Of a stretch of 37,771 nt of DNA, positions 25,417 to 34,767 are shown one piece after another. The translations under genes and the position numbers were made by a program. Source of the stretch: Bacteroidales bacterium (lineage in GTDB: Bacteria; Bacteroidota; Bacteroidia; Bacteroidales; UBA932); assembly GCA_017614795.1 (NCBI GenBank), contig JAGABD010000018.1, forward strand, positions 1-37,771. The letters run 5' to 3'. The notes under the pieces were generated by a model. It did not search any database, had not been told where the DNA came from, and saw only the letters and a list, made by a program, of their open reading frames with translations. Within the stretch, counting starts at the first letter, position 1. Each line of letters opens with the position of its first letter.

Positions 25417-26751
25417 ATGAAAAGACGCGAATTCCTCAAGAACGCGGCAGTGCTTGCTGCAGCCGCCGGCAGCGCCGATTTGCTTGCGGCGTCCAAGACC
25501 GCTGAAACCACTGCGAAAAAGGCTTCTGAAGCCCCGCAGACGGACGGCAAGCTGATAGTTTCCGCCCCGATGCTCCAGAACTACGCCGAAAAGTCTATGG
25601 GAGTGGCCTTCGCGGTGAGCGCGCTGGCGAACGGCTATGTCATATACGGCAAGAAGCCCGACCTGAGCGACGGCAGGAAGGTGAAATGCGGAGGATTCCG
25701 CGCCACCACCATCCACGACGAAGTGATGCACGTGCGCCTGAAGGGACTGGAGCCCGCAACAAAATACTACTATAAGATAGGCGCCGACCGCATCGACTAC
25801 CAGGACGGCTACCATATGTATGTCGTCGGCAACGAGGAGGATCCGCAGATTTACAGTTTCACCACGGCGGGCAAGGGCGCGAAGGCGCATTTCTGCGTCA
25901 TAAACGACACCCACAAGTTCTGGCATTCGTTCGCGAAGATTACGGAGAAAATCGCCTCCCTGGCACCTTCCTGCGTGGTTTGGAATGGCGACGCCAACAA
26001 CCGCGAGGAGACTCTTCCCGACCTTGTGGAGACCTTCCTCGTGCCCAATATCCCTATGAAGGATTATGCGGCCCGCACACCCTTCCTTTTCGCTCCGGGC
26101 AACCACGACCAGCGCGGATTCGCAGGCCGCAGGATGGAGAATATCTGGATGTTCCGCCAACCCGACGAGAGGGCTTCGCGCGACTGGGATCTAGGCCGCA
26201 ATTTCGCGGTGAGGATGGGAGATGTGGCTCTCATCGGTCTCGACACCGGCGAAGACAAGCTCGACGGCAACCCGCTTTTCGCGGGGCTCTTCAACAACGA
26301 AGCCTACCGCGAGGCGCAGGTGGAATGGCTGAAAGACGCCCTGGCAAGCAAGGAGATAGCCGAGGCCCCGTTCCTCGTGGCCTTCTGCCATATTCCTCTC
26401 TTCGACCCCAGGCCCGACGCCAACCCCGGCGACCTCTATCCCGCCGACGTGGCTCCGGGCTTCAAGCGCGATTACGCCGCCTGGCAGCGCGCCTGCTCCA
26501 AGCTCTGGGGACCTCTTCTCGACGAGGCCGGATGCCAGCTCCTGATAGTGGGCCACCAGCACGGCTTCCGCTACGACGCTCCCTCCAAGGGACGCGGCTG
26601 GGCCCAGATAGTGGGAGGCGCTCCGGACAACACCAAGGAAAGGTATTCCACCGTCATCGAAGGACTGGTCGAGCGCGGCGAACTGAAGATAAACGTCCAC
26701 AACCTCTTCACCGGAAAGGTGGAGGCTTCGTTCTCATTCAAATCAAGGTAG
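25417..26751 (+). CDS. Tat-exported metallophosphoesterase with Fn3-like N-domain
   Basis: A 444-residue protein starting MKRREFLKNAAVLAAAAGSA, a twin-arginine signal (RREFLK). Residues ~45-145 form an Fn3-like domain of the purple-acid-phosphatase type (HVRLKGLEPATKYYYKIGAD). The calcineurin-like metallophosphatase domain follows, with metal motifs CVINDTHKF (DxH), VVWNGDANN (GDxx), APGNHDQRG (GNHD), FCHIPLFD and GHQHGFR (GHxH). It is probably a periplasmic phosphomonoesterase or phosphodiesterase; the substrate is unknown. It lies 5 bp downstream of the DAHP synthase/chorismate mutase gene, likely cotranscribed without obvious functional connection. Its stop is one base from the end of the convergent PCMD operon. 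Confidence 0.93.
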   Translation: MKRREFLKNAAVLAAAAGSADLLAASKTAETTAKKASEAPQTDGKLIVSAPMLQNYAEKSMGVAFAVSALANGYVIYGKKPDLSDGRKVKCGGFRATTIHDEVMHVRLKGLEPATKYYYKIGADRIDYQDGYHMYVVGNEEDPQIYSFTTAGKGAKAHFCVINDTHKFWHSFAKITEKIASLAPSCVVWNGDANNREETLPDLVETFLVPNIPMKDYAARTPFLFAPGNHDQRGFAGRRMENIWMFRQPDERASRDWDLGRNFAVRMGDVALIGLDTGEDKLDGNPLFAGLFNNEAYREAQVEWLKDALASKEIAEAPFLVAFCHIPLFDPRPDANPGDLYPADVAPGFKRDYAAWQRACSKLWGPLLDEAGCQLLIVGHQHGFRYDAPSKGRGWAQIVGGAPDNTKERYSTVIEGLVERGELKINVHNLFTGKVEASFSFKSR

Positions 26752-26752
26752 T

Positions 26753-28348
26753 CTATTCGTAGACGAAACTGAACTCGTCGACATAAAGGGCGCTGCCCTT
26801 GCCGCCGGTGTAGAAGTCGCCGTAGCGGCTCGACGCCGCGACCACCACGACGTAGCGCGGAGTGCGGTACGAACGGTATTCGAGCGGCAGGGTGAACTCC
26901 ACGTAGCCGTCGTTCCAGTCGGATGTTTCGAAATTGGCGTAGGCGATTATGGCGGGGTCGTTCGCCACGTCCACGAACACTTCATCCGCCGACAGAACGT
27001 GGAACTGTCCGGTCCAGTCGGTGAGTATCACCTGTATCTGCCCTATGTCGTTCTTGCCTTTCAGGTAGGCGTGGTCGGCGTCGTAATACTCGTCGATTAC
27101 GGCGGGCCTGTAGCAGTAGTAGCCGTGAAGGGCCTTGGGCTTGCTGTCGAAGGGAATGCCCCAGGCGAGGTCCGCCCCGAGTCCCATCAGCGACACGAAC
27201 TGTCCCGTGAAGAGGTTGCCTGCGGCGAACTTCACCACGGCGTAGGTGCTTTCCAGTTTTGCCGCCCTCTTGCCTTCCCCGGGCACTGCAACGAAGTCTT
27301 CCACGGGAGTGGTGATGCTGCCTAGGAAGTTGGCAGTGGCCTTGTTCGCGGAATCCCAGATGAGCTGGTCGGCGCCCGCTCCGGCAGGGTAGGGACGCCA
27401 TATCTTTCCTTCCAGGTTCCACTCGTCGAAGCCCATATTGTAGAGCTGCTTTTCGCGGTCGGTGCGGAAACTTTCCGCCGCGCTTTCGCTGGTTCCGCAG
27501 ACCACCCTGGCCTGGTATTCGGAACCCTCTTCGAGTCCGGAAATGACTCCGTGTATCTCGATTCCTTCCACCTTCACGCTGTCGCACACGGTCCAGTCGG
27601 TATCGCCGCTCCTGCGCCATTCCACCGAAGGCGTTCCGTTGCCGTCGAAGGTTGCGTAAATCTCCGCGCAGCGGCACCAGGGGGCTATCTGGGTAATTTC
27701 GAGCTCAACCTTCACCTTTATCGCCTGCAGAGTCCAGACTTCGGTCTTTCCGCGGAAAGCGACCGTGAAACTGCGTCCGAGCACGCAGTCGAGCGTCATC
27801 GGGAACGCGCAGTCGCGCGTGACTTCCCGAGCCTGGCCTCCGCTCGTCTCGTAACCTGTCGTAGACACCACGGTGGAGCCTTCCGGGCCCAGTTTCATCG
27901 CGGTAAAGCGTATCTTCTCGAGGTTCTGGTCCTCGGTCACGCTCAGCAGGATGCTGCGGTACTTCTCGTCGAAACGCGCCTTGCCGACCTGCTTGTCGCA
28001 GGAGATGCTTCGGGCGATCGTCTGGGTGGCGCGGATCGTCCATTCCCAGTTCTGCCAGGTGTGCATCGCCACCTTCATCGGCGAGCTCAAATCCAGCGTC
28101 GCGGGAAGGGGAGTGTCGAGGAAAGTGCTGTCGGTCAGCTTGTAGGAGAGAAGGGTAAGTGCTTCAATGTCAGCCGTTTCCATCAGGTCTATCGTCACCG
28201 TACGGTTCTTGCTGTCGATGCTCGCGCTCTTCTGCCCATCCACCTCGATGGAGACGAAGCCTCCGGGCACGAGGGGATAGTCGAGGTCATTGTGGATGCA
28301 CCCCGTCAAAAGCAAAGCGGCAAGAGCCTGTGCGGCGAATTTTCTCAT
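26753..28348 (-). CDS. PCMD-domain lipoprotein (last gene of surface operon)
   Basis: A 531-residue lipoprotein (lipobox LTGC, Cys17). The first ~200 residues are two strand-rich repeats resembling domains in Bacteroidota surface lipoproteins (FVSIEVDGQKSASIDSKNRT). Residues ~210-298 are Fn3-like (ISGLEEGSEYQARVV). Residues ~303-531 form a PCMD domain (PF13201, putative carbohydrate metabolism domain; a jelly-roll fold) with WDSANKATANFLGSI, KFAAGNLFTGQFVS, GYYCYRPAVIDEYY and the closing TGGKGSALYVDEFSFVYE. The last block is nearly the same in the 702-residue protein of the operon. It starts inside the stop of the barrel gene (ATGA overlap). Ligand unknown; a glycan-binding or structural role is an inference. 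Confidence 0.85.
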   Translation of the reverse strand: MRKFAAQALAALLLTGCIHNDLDYPLVPGGFVSIEVDGQKSASIDSKNRTVTIDLMETADIEALTLLSYKLTDSTFLDTPLPATLDLSSPMKVAMHTWQNWEWTIRATQTIARSISCDKQVGKARFDEKYRSILLSVTEDQNLEKIRFTAMKLGPEGSTVVSTTGYETSGGQAREVTRDCAFPMTLDCVLGRSFTVAFRGKTEVWTLQAIKVKVELEITQIAPWCRCAEIYATFDGNGTPSVEWRRSGDTDWTVCDSVKVEGIEIHGVISGLEEGSEYQARVVCGTSESAAESFRTDREKQLYNMGFDEWNLEGKIWRPYPAGAGADQLIWDSANKATANFLGSITTPVEDFVAVPGEGKRAAKLESTYAVVKFAAGNLFTGQFVSLMGLGADLAWGIPFDSKPKALHGYYCYRPAVIDEYYDADHAYLKGKNDIGQIQVILTDWTGQFHVLSADEVFVDVANDPAIIAYANFETSDWNDGYVEFTLPLEYRSYRTPRYVVVVAASSRYGDFYTGGKGSALYVDEFSFVYE

Positions 28349-29142
28349 TTGCGGGGACGGTGCTTGCGGTCGAGGATATAGAAGTTGGTGCCGATTTCAA
28401 TGGAGAGGAAATCGATGCCGAGCGAGGAGTTGGCGCCGCTCAGTCCGCTGCTGCCGACCTTGTCGTTGGTCTGGGAGATGTAGCGGTAGGTGATGCCGAA
28501 GATGGCCATCTGCGCCGATACCGAAACGTTGTTCATCACGAATACGCAGAGTCCGGGCACGAACTTGAAGGAGCCCTGCCAGATGTCGTTGTAGCTGCCG
28601 TGCTTGAGTCCCTGCTCGATCTTGCTGCTCTTGGACTGGCCGTAGCTGCCTCCGAGGCGTGCCTCGAGAATCATCGCGAAGCGCTTGCTGTCCGCTATCG
28701 ACATAAAGTTGCGGATGGTCGCGAAAGCCGAAACGGAGTTGGCCGAATAGCGGTAGTCGCCGGCGTTGAACTTGAGGTCGTCGCCCATCGCGAGGGTGGC
28801 CTTGTCGAGGTCCAGGACGCTGTGGGAATAGGTCACGCGCGCTCCCAGCGAGGTGTTGTCCCAAAGGAAGTACTCGTAGGAGGGAGCCAGCTTGAAGGTG
28901 TTCATAGCACCCGCCAGTCCCTTTACGATTTCGGTCGGGATCGAGAACCCGGCATCGTCGTCGCCGGTCCTTCCGACCTTGTAGTTGCTGAAGCCGAAGC
29001 TGAAGCCGGCGCCCGAGGTCCCCTTGGGGATGAAGATGGCCGTCGACTTGTCGATGCCCCTGTCGAAGGGGGTGTAGTCGTCCTGAGCCGCGGCCGTGAA
29101 GCCGAAGCATATCAGGATGGGAATTATAATCGCTCTTTTCAT
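28345..29142 (-). CDS. Outer-membrane beta-barrel protein
   Basis: A 265-residue protein with a type I signal peptide (MKRAIIIPILICFGFTAAAQ, cleavage after AAA/Q). The mature part is strand-rich, with alternating aromatic and small residues (GAGFSFGFSNYKVG, YRYSANSVSAFATIRNF, MAIFGITYRYIS), and no globular motif. It is probably an 8- to 10-strand barrel. It sits 2 bp after the 702-residue DUF4493/PCMD lipoprotein and overlaps the last PCMD gene by 4 bp. I infer that it anchors or exports the neighbouring lipoproteins at the outer membrane, but nothing in the sequence proves this. Confidence 0.78.
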   Translation of the reverse strand: MKRAIIIPILICFGFTAAAQDDYTPFDRGIDKSTAIFIPKGTSGAGFSFGFSNYKVGRTGDDDAGFSIPTEIVKGLAGAMNTFKLAPSYEYFLWDNTSLGARVTYSHSVLDLDKATLAMGDDLKFNAGDYRYSANSVSAFATIRNFMSIADSKRFAMILEARLGGSYGQSKSSKIEQGLKHGSYNDIWQGSFKFVPGLCVFVMNNVSVSAQMAIFGITYRYISQTNDKVGSSGLSGANSSLGIDFLSIEIGTNFYILDRKHRPRK

Positions 29143-29144
29143 AT

Positions 29145-31253
29145 TCAGAGGTTTCTGTATCCTACCGCAATCCTCTCGCTTTCAGTGAGCTGGCCGGCAT
29201 CGTAGACGAGCTCGAACTCGTCTATGAGGAGCACCGAGCCCTTGCCTCCGGTGAAGTAATCGCCGTAGCGGCTGGCGGAGCCCACTATCTCGATGTAGGT
29301 AGGCGTGCGGTTGTCGTGATATTCTATGGGTATGGTGAACTGCTTGTAGGCGGCGTCCGTCTCGTGCGAGTAGATGGACTTGTTCGCTATGACGCTCGGG
29401 TCGTCCTCCTGAAGGAAGATGCCCTTGTTGGTGTTGATGGTGAACTGCGAACTCCAGTCGCAGAGGAAGACGCGTATCGCGCATCCGTCGGGAGTGCCCT
29501 TGAGCCCGGTGTAGGGGCTTTCGGCGTAGTCGATGTTCGCCGGCCTGTACTTGTACCAGCCGCGAAGCGCCACAGGACGTCCGTTGAACGGCAGGCCCCA
29601 GTTGAGGATGGCGCCCATTCCGTCTATCTTGTTGAACTGTCCCAGATAGATGTTGCCAGCGGCGAACTTGTTGATGCCGAGCATTCCGGCGGTGGCGCTT
29701 TCGAGCCTCGCGGCCTTTCCGCTCACCACGTCGCTGCTTTCGGGCGTTGTGGGCACCGCGCCGTAGTCGGCCGTTCCCTTGTTGGCGGAATCCCAGTCGC
29801 TGCGTCCGCTCTCGTTAGGATACCACACGCTGCCGCTCTGGTACCACGAGTCGAAGCTCAGGTTGGGCACTGTGGGCACGTTGGCATCGGTAGTGAACGA
29901 ATACTCGGGGAAATCCTTTCCGTTGGCGAGATCGGAGTCCGTAACCGTGCGGTAGAGGTAGCGCGTGCCGGGCTCCAGCGAGTAGACATCGACGGAGATG
30001 GTCTTGTTCCCCTCGTCCGTGCGGATGCCGTCGGTGATGTCCGTCCAGCCGGAGGCGGTGGCCGCCTTGTACTGGAAGCGGAGGCCGGCGGGCTTGTCGT
30101 TGGTGAGCCATTCGCCGCTGAGAACCGCGAACTTCGCCCAAGGCTTCGCCGCCACGGCCCTCGATTCCACAGGAGGCACCACGCTTACGTTGTAGATCAC
30201 TTCGTTGCTGATGCCTTCTATGTCGGTAAGGATAATCCTGAAACTGTAGCTGCCGGCCCCGAGCCTTGCGAGGAAGCCCCCGAAAGCTATGCTGTGAAAG
30301 TCCTTCGAACCGAATGCGACCGAGCTGCATTCGAATCCGGCCGCCTGCAGGGCGCGAATGTCCTGCGAACTCACGAGGTCGGTCCATTCGGGCAGGCCCA
30401 GAAGCGCGAGCGAGGCGTCGCTGTGGGCGACGGCAAGCGAAGCGATGCCCCGGGTGGAGACGAAGGAAGCCGTCTGGACGGGATTGTCCCCGAGAAGAAT
30501 CGGGAGTTCCACCGTGTGCGTGCGTTCGGCGTCCTCGGAGCTTACGTTGTAAACGGTCTCGCCGTTGAGCATTATCGCCAGCCAGAAACCCTGGCCGTCT
30601 TTGGTGCTGAGCTTGAAGCGGTAGTGCGTGCCTGCCTTCAGGGCTATCTTCAGCGGTCCGTTGCTGTAATTCGCTCCGTCGGGAGTCGTCATGCTCACGC
30701 TGTAGCGCAGGGTGTCTCCCGCGGCGAAATATGCGGTGTCGTTCAGCGTTCCGGCGGTGTTGGAAATCTCCAGTGGAGTTCCTCCGGTGCCGACGCTGAG
30801 GCTGTAGCTGCTGAAGCTTGCGGAGATGGTCTCGTCGAATTCGGCGCTTACCATCGCGTTCGCGAGCCTACAGGTGACGCGGGCGCTGTTCGTGCGCTCG
30901 GGCCTCACGGTAACCCTCGCCGTGCCCGAATACAAGGGCTCTCCCCAGGCCGAAGGCGTTCCGGGCAGCGATGTCGCTGTTATGTCGTACACGCCCGCCG
31001 CCACTGTCAGAGGCTCGATGTTCCTGGAATCGGCCACGCTGTAGCTGTGCTTGCCGTCCGTCCCCTGGATGCGCACGGAGAAGCCCATCGCGGCGGGAGC
31101 GGCAACCGCGCCCTTCACCACGAGTTCGGGTTCCTGCGTGTCGAATCCGAGTTCGAGCAAGCCTCTGCCCTCGTCGCGAATCTCCCTGCTGCAGCCGAAG
31201 GCGCACAGCAGTATCGCAAGGGCGAACAGCCTGTATGTCAGCGTTTTGGCCAT
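29145..31253 (-). CDS. DUF4493 / Fn3-like / PCMD lipoprotein
   Basis: A 702-residue lipoprotein (lipobox AFGC, Cys21, followed by SREI). Residues ~25-250 match the DUF4493 (PF14900) layout: LLELGFDTQEPE strand, VAAGVYDITATSLPG, YSGTARVTVRPERTNSARV and CRLANAMVSAEF. Residues ~260-355 form another strand-rich domain, ~360-460 an Fn3-like domain (YSLEPGTRYLYRTVTD), and ~464-690 a PCMD domain (SFDSWYQSGSVWYPNESG, WDSANKGTADYG, KFAAGNIYLGQFNK, TGGKGSVLLIDEFELVYD). The N-terminal pattern recalls fimbrillin/Mfa-type subunits, so a surface-fibre or adhesin role is possible. The start overlaps the stop of the 420-residue gene by one base (TAATG). Confidence 0.85.
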   Translation of the reverse strand: MAKTLTYRLFALAILLCAFGCSREIRDEGRGLLELGFDTQEPELVVKGAVAAPAAMGFSVRIQGTDGKHSYSVADSRNIEPLTVAAGVYDITATSLPGTPSAWGEPLYSGTARVTVRPERTNSARVTCRLANAMVSAEFDETISASFSSYSLSVGTGGTPLEISNTAGTLNDTAYFAAGDTLRYSVSMTTPDGANYSNGPLKIALKAGTHYRFKLSTKDGQGFWLAIMLNGETVYNVSSEDAERTHTVELPILLGDNPVQTASFVSTRGIASLAVAHSDASLALLGLPEWTDLVSSQDIRALQAAGFECSSVAFGSKDFHSIAFGGFLARLGAGSYSFRIILTDIEGISNEVIYNVSVVPPVESRAVAAKPWAKFAVLSGEWLTNDKPAGLRFQYKAATASGWTDITDGIRTDEGNKTISVDVYSLEPGTRYLYRTVTDSDLANGKDFPEYSFTTDANVPTVPNLSFDSWYQSGSVWYPNESGRSDWDSANKGTADYGAVPTTPESSDVVSGKAARLESATAGMLGINKFAAGNIYLGQFNKIDGMGAILNWGLPFNGRPVALRGWYKYRPANIDYAESPYTGLKGTPDGCAIRVFLCDWSSQFTINTNKGIFLQEDDPSVIANKSIYSHETDAAYKQFTIPIEYHDNRTPTYIEIVGSASRYGDYFTGGKGSVLLIDEFELVYDAGQLTESERIAVGYRNL

Positions 31254-32515
31254 TACAGAACGTAGAAGGTGAGTGCTTTTTGCAGGGATTGGCCCTTCTG
31301 GTCGGAGACCTTCAGGGTGAAAGTATGTTCGGAGCCGGATTGGGGGCTGAAGCCGAGAATCAGCGGCACGAGGTCGGAGAGGGTGAATTGCACCGAAGTC
31401 TGGCCGAGAAGCGCGTCCCCGGTGGGAACTATGCTCGCAAGCGCCGCCACGAGGGTGGCGTTGCCGATGAGGTCCATATCGTAGGGGCCGTCGCTGGCAT
31501 AGGAATAGCTCGAGTCGCCCGCCATTGCGGCGATCACGTCGGAAAGAATGTAGGAATCGACTCCGACCACGAACGACGCTATCTTCTCCGGCGCTTCGAT
31601 GCGGATGTTGATGTCCATCTGGTCCTCTATGGGAGTGGGGGCGAAGCCGGGATTGACGTCCCAGGACATCTTGGGGGCGGTGTTCGTGGGTTCTTCGCCC
31701 TGGCCTTCTCCTTCGCCCTCGTGATGGCCTTCCACGGGTGCCTCGCTGAAGCCGGGAATGAGAATGTCGTCCACCTTTTCGTTGACGGTGTCGTCGATGG
31801 TGATGGTGAAGACGCCCTGTCCCGTCACGACAGCATCTATTTTCAGCAGGTGGAAGTCGCAGGCGGCCACGTCGTTAATTGTAAATGGCACCTCGGCTTC
31901 GTGCGCGTCGGTCGCCCTGTAGCCGTAGATCTTGCCGAGCAGGGGAGCCACGCTGAAGTAGCCGGTCTTGCCTGCGGCGATATCCGCCTTGCTCCAGCTG
32001 AGCTGCCTCTGGGCGATGTCGGGAGCAGTCCAGGACGCAGCGTTGGTGATTATCACGCGGTAGTCGGTAAGTTCGGAATCCAGCCTGTCGCTGGGACGGA
32101 GGGTGACCTTCATATTGGCGAGGGAGCAGGCGATGTTCACCGTGCTGGTCTCGCCGTTGCGGATGGAGAAGTCGGCTGTGCCCTGGTATACGGGCTGGTC
32201 GAACGCCGCGGGGAGAGCGTTTGCGGTGCCGGCGCTGACCGTGTAGGAGCCGGGTGCGAGCTTGATTTCGCCTTCGATGTCGGCGAACCTGTCCCAGGTC
32301 CTGGTCCATTCGTCATCCTTTCGGGAGATGGTAACTTCGAATTCGTCGGGATTCACGGCGGTCTCCCCACCGCCGCGGGAGACGAACTCTCCCGTCCCTG
32401 AAATTCTCAGCCTGAGGCTGCCGGTCCGTTCGTGCGACTCCTGGACCTGTTCTGTGCTGCAGGCGCAGAGGGCCGCGGCTGCAAGCAGTAGGATATATAG
32501 TCTTCTCATTTTCAT
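31253..32515 (-). CDS. DUF4493 lipoprotein without PCMD domain
   Basis: A 420-residue lipoprotein (lipobox LCAC, Cys19, followed by STEQ). The N-terminal ~215 residues are DUF4493-like: GSLRLRISGTGEF, FADIEGEIKLAPGSYTVSAG, YQGTADFSIRNGETSTVNIAC and SLANMKVTLRPSDRL. A Glu/Gly-rich linker (HHEGEGEGQGEEP) joins a C-terminal strand-rich domain (~280-420; FTLKVSDQKGQSLQKALTFYVL). The same kind of C-terminal domain is internal in the 744- and 702-residue proteins, so this one looks like a shorter paralogue lacking the Fn3-PCMD end. It directly abuts the 744-residue gene (no gap) and overlaps the next by one base. Confidence 0.83.
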   Translation of the reverse strand: MKMRRLYILLLAAAALCACSTEQVQESHERTGSLRLRISGTGEFVSRGGGETAVNPDEFEVTISRKDDEWTRTWDRFADIEGEIKLAPGSYTVSAGTANALPAAFDQPVYQGTADFSIRNGETSTVNIACSLANMKVTLRPSDRLDSELTDYRVIITNAASWTAPDIAQRQLSWSKADIAAGKTGYFSVAPLLGKIYGYRATDAHEAEVPFTINDVAACDFHLLKIDAVVTGQGVFTITIDDTVNEKVDDILIPGFSEAPVEGHHEGEGEGQGEEPTNTAPKMSWDVNPGFAPTPIEDQMDINIRIEAPEKIASFVVGVDSYILSDVIAAMAGDSSYSYASDGPYDMDLIGNATLVAALASIVPTGDALLGQTSVQFTLSDLVPLILGFSPQSGSEHTFTLKVSDQKGQSLQKALTFYVL

Positions 32516-34750
32516 CTATTCGTGGTACACCAGTTCTATATTGTCCAGCGACAGTATGTTGCCGGCGTGTATCTTGTGTTCTCCGCTGAGGGTGTTCACC
32601 GTCACGCTGCGATGGTCGTCGTCGCTCGCGTCCTTGCTGGACATGAACGACAGTTTCAGGCTCGCGGCCTTGCGGTCGGTTATGCTGTAGGAGAATGGCA
32701 CCGTGACGGTCGTCCAGTCGTTGACCGAAGACGTCTGGTCGTTCTTGGTGGCTTCTCCTATCTTGTTGCCGCCGGCGTCCAGGATTTCCGCGTGGACGTA
32801 GTACGGCTTGGAATCGTTGCAGTTGAACTTGCATTTGAAGGCTACCGCGTACGGGCGCGTAGTCAGGGCCGTTCCTTCGCCGGTCTTCGCCCAGCTGCTG
32901 TACACCTGGTTGTTGGCCTTGCCTATGAAGAGTTCGCCCGAGTGGTAGGTTCCGTAGACGGCTTCGCTTGCGAGATTTCCCTCTCCGATGGTGGCTACCT
33001 GCACGCTGTTGCCGCTGTAGGCTCCGTCGGTGAATACCGCCACGGTGGGATAGGACTTGTAGTCCTGATATGCCGCGGTGGCTTTTTCCCGTATGCTCAC
33101 AAGGCTGTTTACAGCCCAGATCTTCGGCAGGCCGCCTTCCTGGTAAAGCTGCCACCAGGTTATGGTGAATTTCATCAAACCAAGCCCCAGGCCGGTCGGC
33201 ACTTCAGTTGCCTGCTCGGTGATTTCTTCAAAGCCGCTGTTGGGAAGCTGCGCCTCGCTTTCGGTGGTGAAACGGCTCTCGTCGGTGATGTTGTCGGCAT
33301 TGCCTCCAGCCATCACGCGGAAGCGGTACTGCGTTGCGGACTGGAGTCCCTTGGCGTCGTTGAAGTATACCGTGTTGCCGCTGACCGATTTCTTCGTGGC
33401 CTCCATCCAAGTATTGCCGTCGACGCTGTACTGAAGCCTCAGGTCCGCCTCGGGCATTATGACGTCGACTCCTCGGAGAACTGCCCTCGGGTTGGCTACT
33501 TTCCAGGCCCAGAGGTCGGTGGCTTCGGCATATACGGTGCCCTTGATGGGCTCTCCGCGAAGGTTGAGGGTGGAAGTGGCCGATTTGCCGTATCCGTCTT
33601 TCACCGTCAGCGTGAACGCCGCCACGTCGGGATTGGAAGTCGAGTATTCGCTGTGTATGCTCAGTCCGGGCAGGGTTCCGCCCATATTCACGTAGCCGTA
33701 GCGCGTGCCGTAATCGGCGTTCCAGGAGATGCCCGCGGCTCTGAGTTTTGCAAGGGTGGCATCGTCGGCATCCAGAAGGTCGGTGCTTGCGGGAAGCCCG
33801 AGTGTGCCGGTGAGCCAGCCGTTGCTGATTTGAAGGACCGCTTCGCGTATGCCCGATGCCGAGCCGAAGCTCAATGTGGCGTCGCCCGCCGAAGCGCCCG
33901 CGCCTATGCTGAAGTTCTGCGTGAAACTGCTTCCCGTGCCGCCCCTGTAGCTGATGAACGGGGGAGTGGTGGCCGGCACGCTAACGAGGATGTCCTCGGT
34001 CTGAACCGTATTGTCGATGAGGAACTGGAAGCCGAGCTGTCCGTTCCTTTCGGGGCAGTCGATGTTGAAGGTGATGAAGTCGCCGGGGACGCAGTTCTTG
34101 ACGTCGCTGCGCCAGTATACCAGCGAATCGGCCACTCCGCCGTCCTGCATTCCGCTTCCGGCGAGCTGGGCGAAGACTTCGAGATAGATTTCGCCGCCCG
34201 GGATGTAGCCGTAGCGGTCTTCGTCCTTCCTGAACTTGACTTTCTTGCCGCTCAGCGTGTTGTGACGCACCACTGCGTAGTAGTCGGAATAATAGGTCCG
34301 GAGATTCTCGCCGAAGTTCACGGCCAGCCTCACGTTGCCGAGCCTCGCGACCGCGCTCACCCTGTCGGGCTGCCCGCCGTTCTGCGAGAGCGGGTGCACG
34401 GTGAATGTGGTGTCGGCCACGTAGTAGGCCTTTCCGAATCCCGCGCCCAGCGTATCTCCGCTGAAGGCTATCAGCCTGAACTGACCGGTATTCAGCCCTA
34501 TCGGCCCCTGCTTCGCCTGCGCGTACTGCCTGCTGTAGAATCTTACGCCTTTGGCATTGTACAACTCAACCCAGAAGCTGTCTACCGCCGGTAGCTCTAC
34601 TGTTGCCTTTGCAGCTGTGCGTTCGAGGCTCACCAAAAGTGCGCCTTCGTCACTCCCGACCTGAACGACCCTTTCCTTGGAACACGCTCCCGCCGCCAGC
34701 GCCATCAGCGCCAGCACCAATATCTCAAGTCCAAGTTTCAGGTTCCTCAT
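32516..34750 (-). CDS. DUF4493 / Fn3-like / PCMD-type lipoprotein, largest of operon
   Basis: A 744-residue lipoprotein (lipobox AGAC, Cys23, followed by SKER). Residues ~30-270 are DUF4493-like (GALLVSLERTAAKATVELPA, LNTGQFRLIAFSGD, RLGNVRLAVNFGENL). A middle strand-rich domain covers ~280-405, an Fn3-like domain ~410-495 (GLQSATQYRFRVMAGG), and the C-terminal ~245 residues look PCMD-like (LPNSGFEEI, GEGNLASEAVYGTYHSGELF, NILSLDNIELVYHE). The last part is more diverged from the other two PCMD domains and contains extra segments (SLKLSFMSSKDASDDDHR). It follows the Big_2/FISUMP gene by 17 bp and directly abuts the 420-residue gene. Confidence 0.85.
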   Translation of the reverse strand: MRNLKLGLEILVLALMALAAGACSKERVVQVGSDEGALLVSLERTAAKATVELPAVDSFWVELYNAKGVRFYSRQYAQAKQGPIGLNTGQFRLIAFSGDTLGAGFGKAYYVADTTFTVHPLSQNGGQPDRVSAVARLGNVRLAVNFGENLRTYYSDYYAVVRHNTLSGKKVKFRKDEDRYGYIPGGEIYLEVFAQLAGSGMQDGGVADSLVYWRSDVKNCVPGDFITFNIDCPERNGQLGFQFLIDNTVQTEDILVSVPATTPPFISYRGGTGSSFTQNFSIGAGASAGDATLSFGSASGIREAVLQISNGWLTGTLGLPASTDLLDADDATLAKLRAAGISWNADYGTRYGYVNMGGTLPGLSIHSEYSTSNPDVAAFTLTVKDGYGKSATSTLNLRGEPIKGTVYAEATDLWAWKVANPRAVLRGVDVIMPEADLRLQYSVDGNTWMEATKKSVSGNTVYFNDAKGLQSATQYRFRVMAGGNADNITDESRFTTESEAQLPNSGFEEITEQATEVPTGLGLGLMKFTITWWQLYQEGGLPKIWAVNSLVSIREKATAAYQDYKSYPTVAVFTDGAYSGNSVQVATIGEGNLASEAVYGTYHSGELFIGKANNQVYSSWAKTGEGTALTTRPYAVAFKCKFNCNDSKPYYVHAEILDAGGNKIGEATKNDQTSSVNDWTTVTVPFSYSITDRKAASLKLSFMSSKDASDDDHRSVTVNTLSGEHKIHAGNILSLDNIELVYHE

Positions 34751-34767
34751 TCCAATCGGTCAGGCAG

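Noticed and set aside
29316..34594. Two very long plus-strand open frames antisense to the DUF4493/PCMD genes
   Set aside because: They are shadows of GC-rich coding sequence; the minus strand has signal peptides, domains and coupled starts.
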